Positions 1 to 9,564 of a stretch of 64,000 bases of DNA are shown here, in pieces. Below the pieces are notes generated by a model, which was not told where the DNA came from, searched no databases, and saw only the letters and a program-made list of their open reading frames with translations. Origin of the DNA: Agarilytica sp045430345. Its GTDB lineage: Bacteria > Pseudomonadota > Gammaproteobacteria > Pseudomonadales > Cellvibrionaceae. The stretch is taken from positions 1,178,001-1,242,000 of the forward strand of contig JAILXT010000001.1 in assembly GCA_045430345.1 (NCBI GenBank). Direction: 5' to 3'. Each line of letters opens with the position of its first letter. Within the stretch, counting starts at the first letter, position 1. The translations under genes were made by a program, and so were the position numbers.

Positions 1-40
1 GCTCTAGATACTCAGTGATGAAAACAATTACTAGAAAAAG

Positions 41-2482
41 CTAGAGAGAGTCAGAGGATTCATTCTGGAGTAACTGTTTTTCAAAGTCCTCAGCCGGCAA
101 TGGCTTGCTACAGAAATACCCTTGAAAATAACGACATCCATACTCTTGAATATATTTTAGTTGCTCGATAGTTTCTACACCTTCCGCCACGACTTCTAGC
201 TCAAGCATATTGCCCATCGCACTAATGGTTTCAACTAGCACGCGGTCGTTTCTATCTTCCGTTAAGTCACGAATAAAACTCTGATCAATTTTTAAAATTG
301 ACACTGGCAATTGTTTTAAATAACTAATGGAAGAATAGCCCGTACCAAAATCGTCTAGGGCAAAATGAATGCCTTCAGAAGTGAGTACGGTCATGGTCTC
401 AATAGTTTCATCTAAGTTTTGAATCACGATCCCTTCGGTAATTTCCATCTCGACCATGTCGGGCGGTACATTCTCTTCCTCGAACATACGAATCACATCT
501 TCTACGAAATTAGCCGACCTAAACTGCCTTGGGCTGATATTAATCCCCAGCCGCATATTATTGGTCCACAAGCCCTTCTTTCGCCATATTTGAATCTGAG
601 CCAACGCCTCCTGAATAACCCACTGCCCCACTTCTACGATAAGGCCGGAGGTTTCCAGAATCGGGATAAATTCTACGGGAGACACCATGCCTCGCTCAGG
701 GTGATGCCACCGTAATAAGGCTTCAGCCCCGACAATTTCTTGTGTATGCACATCCGCTCGGGGTTGGAAATGAAGACTAAAGCGATTGTTTTCAATTGCC
801 CGATGTAGGTCCCCTTCCATCACCAATACGTTACGCGCGTTATCGGCCATATACCGATTGAAAAACTGAATGGCATTACGTCCTTGTTCTTTCACTTGAT
901 ACATCGCGGTATCAGCGTATTGAAGCAATTCGTTAACGCCTGCGCCCTCCTCAGGGAACATGACCACACCGACACTGCACGTCACATGCAATTCGAAGTC
1001 ATTGTGATAATAAGGGTCAGCAATAGAGGTTTTAATGCGCTCGCCCACCTCTTCCGCTCTTAAAATTGCTGTTGCTAATTTTCGGCCGAGCTTGGTTAAG
1101 ATAACAACAAATTCGTCGCCGCCAAGGCGTACCACCACGTCATTCTCTGAGATAACCGAGGTCAAACGTTCAGCGACGCGCTTAAGCACCACGTCACCCA
1201 CCGGGTGACCTAGGGAATCATTAATATTTTTGAACTGATCAAGGTCGATAAACAACAAGGCACCGATGATGTCCTGCTTTTCTGCTCGGACTAACTCTTC
1301 TTCTAACCGCTCAAGCAAATAACTACGATTGGGCAAGTCGGTAAGCGCATCATGGTAAGCCATGTGCTCCATCAACTTCTGGGTGCTTTTCAACTCGGTG
1401 ATATCCGACGATACGACGAGCGCGACCACTTCATCATAAAACTCCATCGGCATCACGTAAGTGTGCATTTGGTGGGCTTTTCCTTCCTTATCCGTCCACT
1501 TCTCTTCCCAAATTTGCGCGGGCTTGCGTGTTTTAATGACTTCAGAATCTAAATCAACAATCGTAGTGGAGGCCGTCGAAAAATAGCGCTCAAACTCACT
1601 GATATGAGAGCCACGCATCTGATCTGGTGTCGTCTCCAAGAAGTCAGATAGCGCCTTATTGGCAAAGATATAATAACCATCCCGATTTCTCGCCCCGACC
1701 CATACAGGTAAGCTATCGATAATTTGACGCACATGCTCTTCACTCTTACGAAGCACCACTTCTACGGCCCGTCGCTTGGCCAACGCCAAATCGACCGCAT
1801 CCAAAAGGTCGTTGGCACTATTAACCAACTGTATAAGCTCATCATCACGGGATTTATGAGGCGGGAGAATGCGCTGCTCGCCGGGGCTGCCAGGATTGAT
1901 CGCTTTCATTTGCGAAGATAAACGAATCAAAGGCTTGGTCAACATGTAATAGAAGGCGATAAATAGAAACAGAACGAGGAAAAAACTTCTGATCAAGCCA
2001 ATACTTATGAGGAGTAGCGATTGCTGATAAAACGGCGCAAAAGCCGTGTCCATATCCACAATAAAATTGATGTAGCCACTGGCATCGCTATTACCCGAGA
2101 TAAACAGTGGAGAACTGAACAGCTTAAGGTCTTCCGTCACAAAACGGGTCAACCAAACGGTCTTACTTTGCTGACGGTCTTTTTCTTGAGTGGCAAGCTC
2201 ATTCCCGAACTCGTCTTCAATGCTAACCGCAACAATAAAATCGTAGCGCATCAAGCCCGTGGTCACCTCACGAGCGAGCATATTATCTAGGGTGTGGACA
2301 GCTCGGGCAGCAGGAGGCGTCGAGACCTCAGTGATTCTCGATATCAGACGGCTAATTTCGGCGCTGTGTCCCTGATAGCCTATATACATCTGGATCAAGC
2401 TCATTAGCAAGCCCACAAGAAGTGCGATTACCACACCTACCTTTGCGAGCCGGAACGAGATCCCCTGAGTAAAACCTTGCAC
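41..2482 (-). CDS. Membrane-bound PAS-GGDEF-EAL cyclic-di-GMP signalling protein
   Basis: An 813-residue inner-membrane protein predicted to make and/or degrade cyclic-di-GMP. A first membrane segment lies near residues 14-36, then a periplasmic sensor region to about 150, a second membrane segment near 155-180, a HAMP-like stretch to about 235, a PAS domain around 245-365, GGDEF around 375-540 and EAL from about 555 to 800. The GGDEF active-site motif is intact (RLGGDEF near 452-458) and the EAL motif is intact (EALLRW near 587). The usual inhibitory RxxD site five residues before GGDEF reads SEND, so the Arg is missing and product inhibition may be lost. Family knowledge allows cyclase, phosphodiesterase or both; intact motifs do not decide. 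It is followed upstream by ttcA in the same direction, but 200 bp separate them. Confidence 0.93.
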   Translation of the reverse strand: MQGFTQGISFRLAKVGVVIALLVGLLMSLIQMYIGYQGHSAEISRLISRITEVSTPPAARAVHTLDNMLAREVTTGLMRYDFIVAVSIEDEFGNELATQEKDRQQSKTVWLTRFVTEDLKLFSSPLFISGNSDASGYINFIVDMDTAFAPFYQQSLLLISIGLIRSFFLVLFLFIAFYYMLTKPLIRLSSQMKAINPGSPGEQRILPPHKSRDDELIQLVNSANDLLDAVDLALAKRRAVEVVLRKSEEHVRQIIDSLPVWVGARNRDGYYIFANKALSDFLETTPDQMRGSHISEFERYFSTASTTIVDLDSEVIKTRKPAQIWEEKWTDKEGKAHQMHTYVMPMEFYDEVVALVVSSDITELKSTQKLMEHMAYHDALTDLPNRSYLLERLEEELVRAEKQDIIGALLFIDLDQFKNINDSLGHPVGDVVLKRVAERLTSVISENDVVVRLGGDEFVVILTKLGRKLATAILRAEEVGERIKTSIADPYYHNDFELHVTCSVGVVMFPEEGAGVNELLQYADTAMYQVKEQGRNAIQFFNRYMADNARNVLVMEGDLHRAIENNRFSLHFQPRADVHTQEIVGAEALLRWHHPERGMVSPVEFIPILETSGLIVEVGQWVIQEALAQIQIWRKKGLWTNNMRLGINISPRQFRSANFVEDVIRMFEEENVPPDMVEMEITEGIVIQNLDETIETMTVLTSEGIHFALDDFGTGYSSISYLKQLPVSILKIDQSFIRDLTEDRNDRVLVETISAMGNMLELEVVAEGVETIEQLKYIQEYGCRYFQGYFCSKPLPAEDFEKQLLQNESSDSL

Positions 2483-2620
2483 ACACTACCTTTAAATTTT
2501 TATTTTTAGAGCTTACACGCCTTATTCTAATTATGGCGCGCCATTACATAACTTTAGTGCCATTTGTCAGTTTTTCCTGCTCGACATGGCATGTTTATCA
2601 ACATAATGAGAACTGGCTAT

Positions 2621-2641
2621 CCCAAACACCGCTTTTGGGTG
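2621..2641 (-). terminator. Possible weak hairpin after ttcA
   Basis: Read on the minus strand, a CCCAAA/TTTGGG stem with a short loop lies about 40-60 bases beyond the ttcA stop. No T-run follows, so it is at most a weak terminator or a chance palindrome. Confidence 0.25.
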
Positions 2642-2681
2642 GACCGAGAGCAATAATAAGGCGTAGCCGGCCTCAGAACAC

Positions 2682-3563
2682 TTATAAATTAATCGCTTTC
2701 ACTAGATCAGACATATCTATCTGCGGCGCCAGGCGCTCTTCACTCTCAATTGGTAAAGAGCGGTCAATGGCGAGACCTTCGAAGTCATAGCGCTCTCTAT
2801 CCCCTAGCTGGGACAAGGATACCCTTTGTAAGGACGCAAATATGGTATCCGTTCGCCCCGGGTGCTCTTTCTCCCACCCAGTTATCATTTGTTTGATATT
2901 TTGACGCTGTAAGTTCTCCTGAGAACCACACAGATTACACGGAATGATAGGAAAAGCTTTATATTCGGAATAGGCTTCTAAATCTTTCTCTGGGCAGTTA
3001 TACAAAGGGCGAATCACGATATTTCGCTTATCATCCGCCAACAGCTTTGGCGGCATGGCTTTCATTCGGCCAGAGAAAAACATGTTCAAAAATAGGGTTT
3101 CTACGACGTCATCTCGATGATGGCCAAGCGCGATTTTGGTCGCCCCTATCTTCTCCGCAAAACCATAGAGTGTGCCCCGTCTTAACCGGGAACATAAGCC
3201 ACACGTGGTCTTGCCCTCAGGAATAACTGACTTTACGACACTGTATGTGTCTTTCTCGATAATGTGATACTCAATTCCCAGGCTATCCAGGTATTCCGGC
3301 AAAATATGCTCAGGGAATCCCGGCTGCTTTTGATCCATATTGACCGCAACCAAATCGAACTTTACCGGAGAAGATTTTTGCAGCAAACATAATATATCCA
3401 GCATACCGTAGGAGTCTTTTCCTCCTGACAGGCACACCATCACCCGGTCGCCCTCTTCGATCATGTTGTAATCAACAATCGCCTTGCCGACATGACGTCG
3501 CATACGTTTTTGAAGCTTATTAAACGCTAAACGAGAGTTGTTCTCGGAACACTCAGGTACCAC
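2682..3563 (-). CDS. ttcA: tRNA 2-thiocytidine(32) synthetase TtcA
   Basis: TtcA thiolates cytidine 32 of some tRNAs in the cytoplasm, using ATP and an iron-sulfur cluster. The PP-loop SGGKDS is at residues 46-51. The cysteine pairs expected for the cluster are visible as CGLC (near 121) and CNLC (near 209). The GHHRDD segment is also typical of the family. Its 293 residues fit the usual size (about 270-310). It has its own upstream region of about 440 bp without another gene, so it is probably transcribed alone. Confidence 0.96.
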   Translation of the reverse strand: MVPECSENNSRLAFNKLQKRMRRHVGKAIVDYNMIEEGDRVMVCLSGGKDSYGMLDILCLLQKSSPVKFDLVAVNMDQKQPGFPEHILPEYLDSLGIEYHIIEKDTYSVVKSVIPEGKTTCGLCSRLRRGTLYGFAEKIGATKIALGHHRDDVVETLFLNMFFSGRMKAMPPKLLADDKRNIVIRPLYNCPEKDLEAYSEYKAFPIIPCNLCGSQENLQRQNIKQMITGWEKEHPGRTDTIFASLQRVSLSQLGDRERYDFEGLAIDRSLPIESEERLAPQIDMSDLVKAINL

Positions 3564-4003
3564 AACATCACCTATTTCATATATGGGGCGCGCTATTGTA
3601 CGGATTTTGCCCGCAAGGTGGAAATACTATGCGAGGGCCCCTCCTTCAGCACTCCGTCACTTACAGCCGGTTATTCAAAAGCCAATAAACCATGGAGGAA
3701 ACCAGCCAATATCAAGGGCACGATTGTGCCCCTAGAGCGCCCCCACTTGCCAAATATTGCCTCCGTCTTGCCACTGCACAACAGAAGGGGCAGAAACCTT
3801 CCCCTTCTGTTTGGTGACCAGACTAGGACAAATATACAGAACATTACTACAGCCCAGGCGTCATGGGGCAAAGCAAAAGATATGTAATCTGGGCATAGCT
3901 TTTGCTCTTACAGTTACACATATGCAGATAGATGTTTCATAAGCATCTAACAGACATTCATCACCGCGCCACGTAACCGCGTGTACGGTGACCATTTGGG
4001 GAA
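3564..4003. other. Non-coding divergent region between ttcA and the PilZ-like gene
   Basis: This 440-bp stretch should carry the promoters of ttcA (minus) and of the plus-strand gene at 4004. I see no convincing gene. Short reading frames on both strands overlap one another and lack ribosome binding sites. Two hairpins are visible: GGGCAC-GATT-GTGCCC at 3716-3731 and a 10-bp perfect stem at 3781-3810. Confidence 0.5.
3781..3810. other. Perfect 10-bp inverted repeat (hairpin) of unknown role
   Basis: ACAGAAGGGG and CCCCTTCTGT are exact reverse complements separated by 10 bases. No T-run follows on either strand, so it does not look like an intrinsic terminator. It could be a regulatory hairpin or operator. 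Confidence 0.5.
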
Positions 4004-4738
4004 TTGAAGACTGTGCTCGACTTGTCCGACCAAGAACTGATCTCAGCGCTACTCGATGCGCAACAGCAGCATAAGATCGTCAAAGTGTATTTGACCAACG
4101 GTAGCCAAGCGCTAAATAGTAACCTGCTTGGCTTTGATTATTACGAACGCTCTCTTCTCCTGGATTCATTGACGCCGCCCGTCGGCAATCAACAGCTAAA
4201 GAATATGGAGAAAACGCCGTTCTGGCTGCAGCTTAGGCATCGGGATAGCTACCTCAACCTGTATTGTATTGTCAGTGAATTTCAATACGATCTCTATACA
4301 CTCAAAATTCTGCAACACGAATTTACAGACAACCAAAGATGGTTCTCCCGAATTCGCTTTGACATGCGCAAAGGACCGGAGTTAACCCTAGATGTTCCAC
4401 ACGAGCTTCCCATCAAGGGCTATATCCGGAACCTCAGTGTCCACGGCGCCATGGCAGAATTTTATGGTGATGATATCCGTGATCAACTTGGCGGGCTTCA
4501 GCACTGTCTATGCCGCTTACGCTTTAATGAGCTATTTGATGTTGAATTAAAGGCCGATATCAAACAGCTATCCTATGAGCGACGCCCCTCCTGCCATTCA
4601 CGATTACGTGTGATGTTTACCTCTCATTCCGGCGTATCATACTCACAACTCGAAAACTTTATTGATGCGTTTAACGAAGCACCGAATAATTTTGCGTTCA
4701 CAAATAAATCGTTGTTTCGCCAAATGCAGCTTGCCTAA
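4004..4738 (+). CDS. PilZ/YcgR-like protein (probable cyclic-di-GMP effector)
   Basis: A 244-residue cytoplasmic protein with no signal peptide or membrane segment. The N-terminal half looks like a YcgR-N-type flagellar-brake domain. The C-terminal half has a PilZ-like pattern: a basic RWFSRIR segment followed about 30 residues later by NLSVHG, matching the (D/N)xSxxG motif. The RxxxR motif is degenerate, so c-di-GMP binding is likely but not certain. Start choice is weak: a TTG at 4004 is used here, and a GTG at 4013 with GGGGA about 10 bases upstream is equally possible. It is followed 66 bp later by bioA, but no functional link is apparent. Confidence 0.72.
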   Translation: MKTVLDLSDQELISALLDAQQQHKIVKVYLTNGSQALNSNLLGFDYYERSLLLDSLTPPVGNQQLKNMEKTPFWLQLRHRDSYLNLYCIVSEFQYDLYTLKILQHEFTDNQRWFSRIRFDMRKGPELTLDVPHELPIKGYIRNLSVHGAMAEFYGDDIRDQLGGLQHCLCRLRFNELFDVELKADIKQLSYERRPSCHSRLRVMFTSHSGVSYSQLENFIDAFNEAPNNFAFTNKSLFRQMQLA

Positions 4739-4804
4739 ATATGCCCCTGCAATCCGAGGGCTTACGCGTTAAAATGAGCCCACTACACCATTCGGGGCTC
4801 ACAC

Positions 4805-6112
4805 GTGAACCAAACACCGCTCTCTTCTGAACAGATACTTGATCTCGATAAACAACATGTTTGGCATCCCTATTCTCGATGTAATAGTGATCTCCCAATT
4901 TTTCCCGTGGCATCCGCGCAAGGGTGTTTTCTAACCTTAAGTTCTGGTGAAAAAGTGCTCGACGGCATGTCCTCATGGTGGAGTACGATTCACGGCTACA
5001 ACCACCCAGAATTAAATCAAGCGGCCATCGATCAACTCGGTCACATGTCCCATGTCATGTTTGGTGGGCTAACCCACGAACCCGCTGTACGACTAGCCAA
5101 AACACTCGTCGATATTTCTCCCGAAGGGCTGGAACATGTTTTTATTAGCGATTCCGGCTCTGTTTCGGTAGAAGTTGCATTAAAAATGGCGCTGCAATAC
5201 TGGAACAGTTTAGGCGAAACTCGACACTCCTTTCTCACAATAAAAAAGGGTTATCACGGCGATACTTTTGCCGCCATGTCCGTCAGTGATCCAGATACTG
5301 GGATGCACGGTTTATATTCTGACTTTTTACATAAAAATATTTTTACGCCTGCCCCCGAAAGTAAATTTGACGGCGATTATATCGAAGGCGATATTGATGA
5401 ACTGACTCGCCTTGCACATGAAAACCGCGCAGATATTGCCGCTATTATCCTAGAGCCCATCGTTCAAGGCACAGGTGGCATGCGCTTTTACTCTCCGGAA
5501 TACTTACGAAAGGTTCGGGAATTATGCACCGAACTTGGCTTACTGCTAATCGCCGACGAGATCGCCACAGGCATTGGCCGAACAGGAAAAATGTTCGCCT
5601 GTGAACATGCCGAAGTCACCCCCGATATTCTTTGTTTGGGTAAAGCATTAACTGGCGGGTATATGAGCTTGGCCGCCACACTATGCACAACAAAAGTGGC
5701 CGAAACGATTTGTGAAGGAGAGGCTGGCGTTTTTATGCATGGCCCCACATTTATGGCCAACCCTTTGGCATGCGCCGTAGCCAATAAAAGTTTGGAACTG
5801 CTATTACGAGAAGATTGGCAGTCACGCGTCAATAATATTCAGCAGTGGTTAACGAGCGGCTTAGCCCCATGTAAAGATCTGTCGCATGTCGAAGACGTCA
5901 GAACACTGGGTGCAATCGGGGTTGTCGAGATGAAAACACCGATCGATATGAAACGGGTTCAACCCGTATTCGTAAAACACGGCATCTGGCTACGCCCCTT
6001 TGGGAAACTTATCTACACGATGCCAGCGTATATATCGTCCAAAGAAAATATTGCGTATTTAACAAGAAAAATCATGAATGTATTAACAGACCCCCAAGCC
6101 TTTGATATCTAG
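4805..6112 (+). CDS. bioA: Adenosylmethionine-8-amino-7-oxononanoate aminotransferase BioA
   Basis: BioA transfers the amino group of S-adenosylmethionine to KAPA, giving DAPA, in biotin synthesis. The 435 residues match the family length. The N-terminal HVWHPY..C segment, the SSWW stretch and the PLP-lysine region (LGKALTGGYM) are all present. The start is GTG at 4805. No other biotin gene lies nearby, so bioA is detached from the bioBFCD cluster, as in many gammaproteobacteria. It converges with the phosphatase gene at 6146, only 33 bp away. Confidence 0.96.
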   Translation: MNQTPLSSEQILDLDKQHVWHPYSRCNSDLPIFPVASAQGCFLTLSSGEKVLDGMSSWWSTIHGYNHPELNQAAIDQLGHMSHVMFGGLTHEPAVRLAKTLVDISPEGLEHVFISDSGSVSVEVALKMALQYWNSLGETRHSFLTIKKGYHGDTFAAMSVSDPDTGMHGLYSDFLHKNIFTPAPESKFDGDYIEGDIDELTRLAHENRADIAAIILEPIVQGTGGMRFYSPEYLRKVRELCTELGLLLIADEIATGIGRTGKMFACEHAEVTPDILCLGKALTGGYMSLAATLCTTKVAETICEGEAGVFMHGPTFMANPLACAVANKSLELLLREDWQSRVNNIQQWLTSGLAPCKDLSHVEDVRTLGAIGVVEMKTPIDMKRVQPVFVKHGIWLRPFGKLIYTMPAYISSKENIAYLTRKIMNVLTDPQAFDI

Positions 6113-6145
6113 CCTGGCTAACATGCGAGTCAGGGTGAAACGTGA

Positions 6146-7834
6146 TTACAAACCTAAGGAGTAAACGGCCTTAACCGTTTTTCCGTGATTAGAATACTCT
6201 AATCGCGCGCAGAGACTATTGAGCAAAGGTAAACCCCGTCCATGTGAATCAGCATTTTCTTCTAAATTATTGATCAAACCACTGTAGTCAAAGCCCATAC
6301 CACTATCTGTCAGGCTAAGTTCAACATAGTTTGTGTCACTTTTATGGAAGCTAAACTGCAAGTCAATAAATTGATTGTCTAACGATGCCAACCTTTCAGC
6401 CCTTAAACGATAATACTCTTCAAATCCATCTGCAGAATCTTTCAGCTTAGAGTCTAAACCAAGAACACCATGCTCTAAGGCGTTACTGTACAGCTCGCTC
6501 ACAATCGTAAATATTTTTTCCTGATGTAATTCAATACCATGTATCCCACCAACAAAGGTCATGATCTGATCCACGATACTGGTATTTGATAACTCTTCAT
6601 TTTCAAGCCGCATATTAAACTGCCAAGGAAACGAATCAGCTTGATGAAACTGTTCTTTAATATTGACCTTCTCGCCAGTATTTTTACCATAATGAGATAA
6701 CTCACCCGCATGTATTTCTACAGCAGAGATATCGTCATTTCGAGCACCAGATTGAAATTTATGGACGGTATTAATCAGTTCAGCCAATAAATTATCGTCC
6801 CCTGACAACAGAACATTTTTTATCCCCTCAACACCAAACTCTTGCCCTTCACTGTTAGCGGCTTCATTCACGCCATCCGTATACACATAGACACGGTCAT
6901 CAGTATCAAGATCGATTAACAAAGGCGTATCATCAAACTCCTCGGCCTCTAGAATACCGAGCGGCATATGCTCCGAAGGAATATGTTTGATCGTCTTATC
7001 AGCCGAATTTAATTGAAGGACGTCGTTCATACCGCCAGCCCATAATGACATCGCACACCCTTCACTGTTGATATAGCAAATGGCCGCGCAAAAAAACATA
7101 TTTTGGGGTAATAGTTCCACCAAGGATTTGTTAATTTCCTTTGCCAGCAACCCGACACTGGTTTGCTGAGCAGACAAACGATAAAAAATCTCGGTAACTG
7201 GCAGAGTGCCAATAGACGCCGCTAGACCATGCCCAGTAAAATCACCCACCAAACAATATACCCCACCCGAAGGAGAAGGCGCCTCTAATGTAATATCGCC
7301 ATTAAACATGGACATTGGCGAGCTATAGTGCGTAATATTTTGACATGCTGTTTTAACACGCTCCGCGCCACGATCAAAAATACGTTCAACAATGACGTGC
7401 TCTCGATCCATTACCTGCTTATGATATTCAAGCTGCTTATTGGCTTGTTTCAAAGACAAATAAAGCCCCCGCGTCCGGCCATGGGCATTAATCTTGGCTA
7501 ACAGAACATTTTCATTGATTGGCTTGGGAACAAAGTCGTCGCCGCCCGCGTCGAGACATTGAGCGAGAACATCGGCGTCGTCCATCGCGGTAACAAAAAT
7601 GATAGGAATTAATTGATTCGCGTGATCACGCTTAATATTGGTGGTTGCTTCTATGCCGTCCATTTCAGGCATGGACACATCCATAAGAATCAGGTCTATG
7701 GTATCGTCATGCAAGCACGCGTTACAGGCTTCTAGGCCATTTACCGCATGAATACATTCATGCCCTTCATCAATTAAAATATAACCTAAAAGCTCTCGAT
7801 TATACTCATGATCGTCTACGATCAATATTTTCAT
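6146..7834 (-). CDS. REC-PP2C-HATPase response regulator (HsbR-like partner-switch protein)
   Basis: A 562-residue three-domain protein. Residues 1-120 form a receiver domain (IVDDHEYNR start, phospho-Asp in LMDVSMPEMDG). About 150-375 is an SpoIIE/RsbU-type PP2C phosphatase (GDFTGHGLAA, YTDGVNEA). About 430-560 is an anti-sigma-type HATPase (SELYSNALEHGVLG, GRGLPLLN). Family knowledge: in Pseudomonas, HsbR has this architecture and switches the STAS protein HsbA between phosphorylated and unphosphorylated states. Here the STAS partner lies 9 bp upstream (7844-8149) and a chemoreceptor before that, all in one direction, so a single operon is likely. The target of the switch is not visible in this window. 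Confidence 0.9.
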   Translation of the reverse strand: MKILIVDDHEYNRELLGYILIDEGHECIHAVNGLEACNACLHDDTIDLILMDVSMPEMDGIEATTNIKRDHANQLIPIIFVTAMDDADVLAQCLDAGGDDFVPKPINENVLLAKINAHGRTRGLYLSLKQANKQLEYHKQVMDREHVIVERIFDRGAERVKTACQNITHYSSPMSMFNGDITLEAPSPSGGVYCLVGDFTGHGLAASIGTLPVTEIFYRLSAQQTSVGLLAKEINKSLVELLPQNMFFCAAICYINSEGCAMSLWAGGMNDVLQLNSADKTIKHIPSEHMPLGILEAEEFDDTPLLIDLDTDDRVYVYTDGVNEAANSEGQEFGVEGIKNVLLSGDDNLLAELINTVHKFQSGARNDDISAVEIHAGELSHYGKNTGEKVNIKEQFHQADSFPWQFNMRLENEELSNTSIVDQIMTFVGGIHGIELHQEKIFTIVSELYSNALEHGVLGLDSKLKDSADGFEEYYRLRAERLASLDNQFIDLQFSFHKSDTNYVELSLTDSGMGFDYSGLINNLEENADSHGRGLPLLNSLCARLEYSNHGKTVKAVYSLGL

Positions 7835-7843
7835 AATAGTAAA

Positions 7844-8149
7844 TCAGGAGATATCAAATTTTTTATCAAATCTAGAAATGCTGAATATTTTCCGTATCTG
7901 CTCGTTCGTATTAATCAACTTAACCTTAGCGCCAAGCTTGTCAAAAAAGCTACGCGCATTAATCAACATGCCTAACGCAGAGCTATCGATATAACGCGCA
8001 TCACGAAAGTCAATCACAATCAATTTGCATTTACTTTCACCAAGATCCTCGTAACATTTTCGAAATGGCCCGACAGCTTCAAAATCGAAACGTTCGCCCA
8101 AAACAATGGCCATTCCTTCATTCTCAAACTTCTCTACTCGAATGGACAA
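7844..8149 (-). CDS. STAS-domain anti-sigma-factor antagonist (HsbA-like)
   Basis: A 101-residue single STAS domain. The phosphoacceptor serine lies in RYIDSSALGML near residues 55-60, as in SpoIIAA/RsbV proteins. It starts at TTG 8149 with a strong GGAGGG ribosome binding site upstream. It lies directly before the REC-PP2C-HATPase gene, whose HATPase would phosphorylate it and whose PP2C would dephosphorylate it. That assignment rests on family knowledge and gene order. Confidence 0.92.
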   Translation of the reverse strand: MSIRVEKFENEGMAIVLGERFDFEAVGPFRKCYEDLGESKCKLIVIDFRDARYIDSSALGMLINARSFFDKLGAKVKLINTNEQIRKIFSISRFDKKFDIS

Positions 8150-8180
8150 AAGTCACCCTCCACTAAAAATTAAACGCTAA

Positions 8181-9335
8181 TTAGTACAACTCTATATCGT
8201 CGCCGTTGTTTGCCGCCAAGTGACCACCGGATGCAAAATTTCTCGCATTCTCTAACGCTTGCTTTGCCCCACTAAGCGCCGCAGGCATTTGATGTTCTCG
8301 TGTAATTGCTTTTTGATAACATGCCAAAGTCTCCCCAACATAGTGGGAAGAAGCGGTTACTTGTTTCGCATATTGCGCAATACGATCTGCCGTTTGCAGT
8401 GCGGTTACCGCGCGATTTACTTCAGCGTTAATTTCTTCGCCAATCGCCGCACCCTCAGAAACACTGTGTGCCACTTTTTCATTAACACGTTCCAATTCTG
8501 TGAGCATGCCATCTAGGTGCCCTTTCGCGTCAATTGCAATATTCATATCCAACGAAGCAATATCACCCACAACCTTTTCAACATTAGTGACCGTCGATTT
8601 GGCCGTCTCGGCGCGCTCTCTTATTTGCTCATTCAATTCGTTAGAGTCTTGAGACAATTTACGCACTTCATCCGCAACGACAGCAAAACCTCTACCCGCT
8701 TCTCCTGCCCTAGCCGCTTCAATCGCCGCATTGAGTGCAAGTAGGTTCGTCTGATCGGCAATGCCGCGAATATCATTAATCAAACCGAACATACCGTCTA
8801 GGTGCTTCACCATATCCTGTATGTTATGCACTGCTTGTACGCTTTTCTCGCTGATATCAATAAATAGTTTCACGTAATCATCGAGAATCGAACCCACCTC
8901 ATTCGCAAATTTTTTGAGGCTAACTTCCTCGCTACCGTTACTATTTGACGAAAGCTGATCCACAATCCCCATCATTAAATCTTTACCAGAGTTTGCGGAT
9001 TCAGATAGACCTCTAAAACTCTCGTGTAGACGAAGGCTTGAATCCTCCACAAGGTGCTGAATATCATTCGCGACACTTTCAAGCTCATGACACACTGGTG
9101 AAAGCTTTTCGTCGAGGGCCCCCGTCACAGACCTTAATGAATCCATCGAGGTACTCGCTTCATTTTGCTCCTGATCGAAATCACCGCCATCTTGGTTGAA
9201 TAGGAATGCGGACAAACCAACCAAAACGATGGAAAGTAATGAGGCCACCACCACCGACTCCATCCAGAAACTTAGCCCAATACCCACCACAGCGACAGCT
9301 GCAAGTATTCCAACTCGGGACCAATGATTTTGCAC
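8181..9335 (-). CDS. Methyl-accepting chemotaxis-type receptor without a periplasmic domain
   Basis: A 384-residue protein. Two membrane segments lie back to back in residues 8-47 with almost no loop, so there is no periplasmic ligand domain. The rest is cytoplasmic. The receptor signalling tip is clear (NLLALNAAIEAARAGE, GFAVVADEVRKLS near residues 195-225). The gene is 31 bp upstream of the STAS gene, and the three genes probably form one operon. This suggests the receptor feeds cytoplasmic or membrane information into the partner switch; that is inference. No CheR-binding C-terminal pentapeptide is present. Confidence 0.9.
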   Translation of the reverse strand: MQNHWSRVGILAAVAVVGIGLSFWMESVVVASLLSIVLVGLSAFLFNQDGGDFDQEQNEASTSMDSLRSVTGALDEKLSPVCHELESVANDIQHLVEDSSLRLHESFRGLSESANSGKDLMMGIVDQLSSNSNGSEEVSLKKFANEVGSILDDYVKLFIDISEKSVQAVHNIQDMVKHLDGMFGLINDIRGIADQTNLLALNAAIEAARAGEAGRGFAVVADEVRKLSQDSNELNEQIRERAETAKSTVTNVEKVVGDIASLDMNIAIDAKGHLDGMLTELERVNEKVAHSVSEGAAIGEEINAEVNRAVTALQTADRIAQYAKQVTASSHYVGETLACYQKAITREHQMPAALSGAKQALENARNFASGGHLAANNGDDIELY

Positions 9336-9497
9336 TTATAACTCCACTTATGACCTAACAAGAAAAATACAGCTTTACATGTTATAGCCTAGACGTGGAT
9401 ATCTTGCTTCGCCAGTACATAACTGGCGTATTCAATAGGCTAAGCCTATGAAATATAAGGAAAGAGTAAGAAAGAAATAAAACGAGAAGCGTTGGTC

Positions 9498-9523
9498 AAA
9501 AGATAGACGCCCCGATGGGCGCC
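9498..9523 (-). terminator. Weak intrinsic terminator candidate after trpS
   Basis: On the minus strand a short GC stem (CGCCC-ATC-GGGGCG) is followed by TCTATCTTTT. It lies about 40 bases past the trpS stop. Confidence 0.45.
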
Positions 9524-9564
9524 AATTTTAAGGGGTACAGTGACGAGACGAATAACGGGGATGT

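Noticed and set aside
3671..3871. 66-codon hydrophobic frame on the minus strand
   Set aside because: No ribosome binding site, overlaps hairpins and other frames, and no family resemblance.
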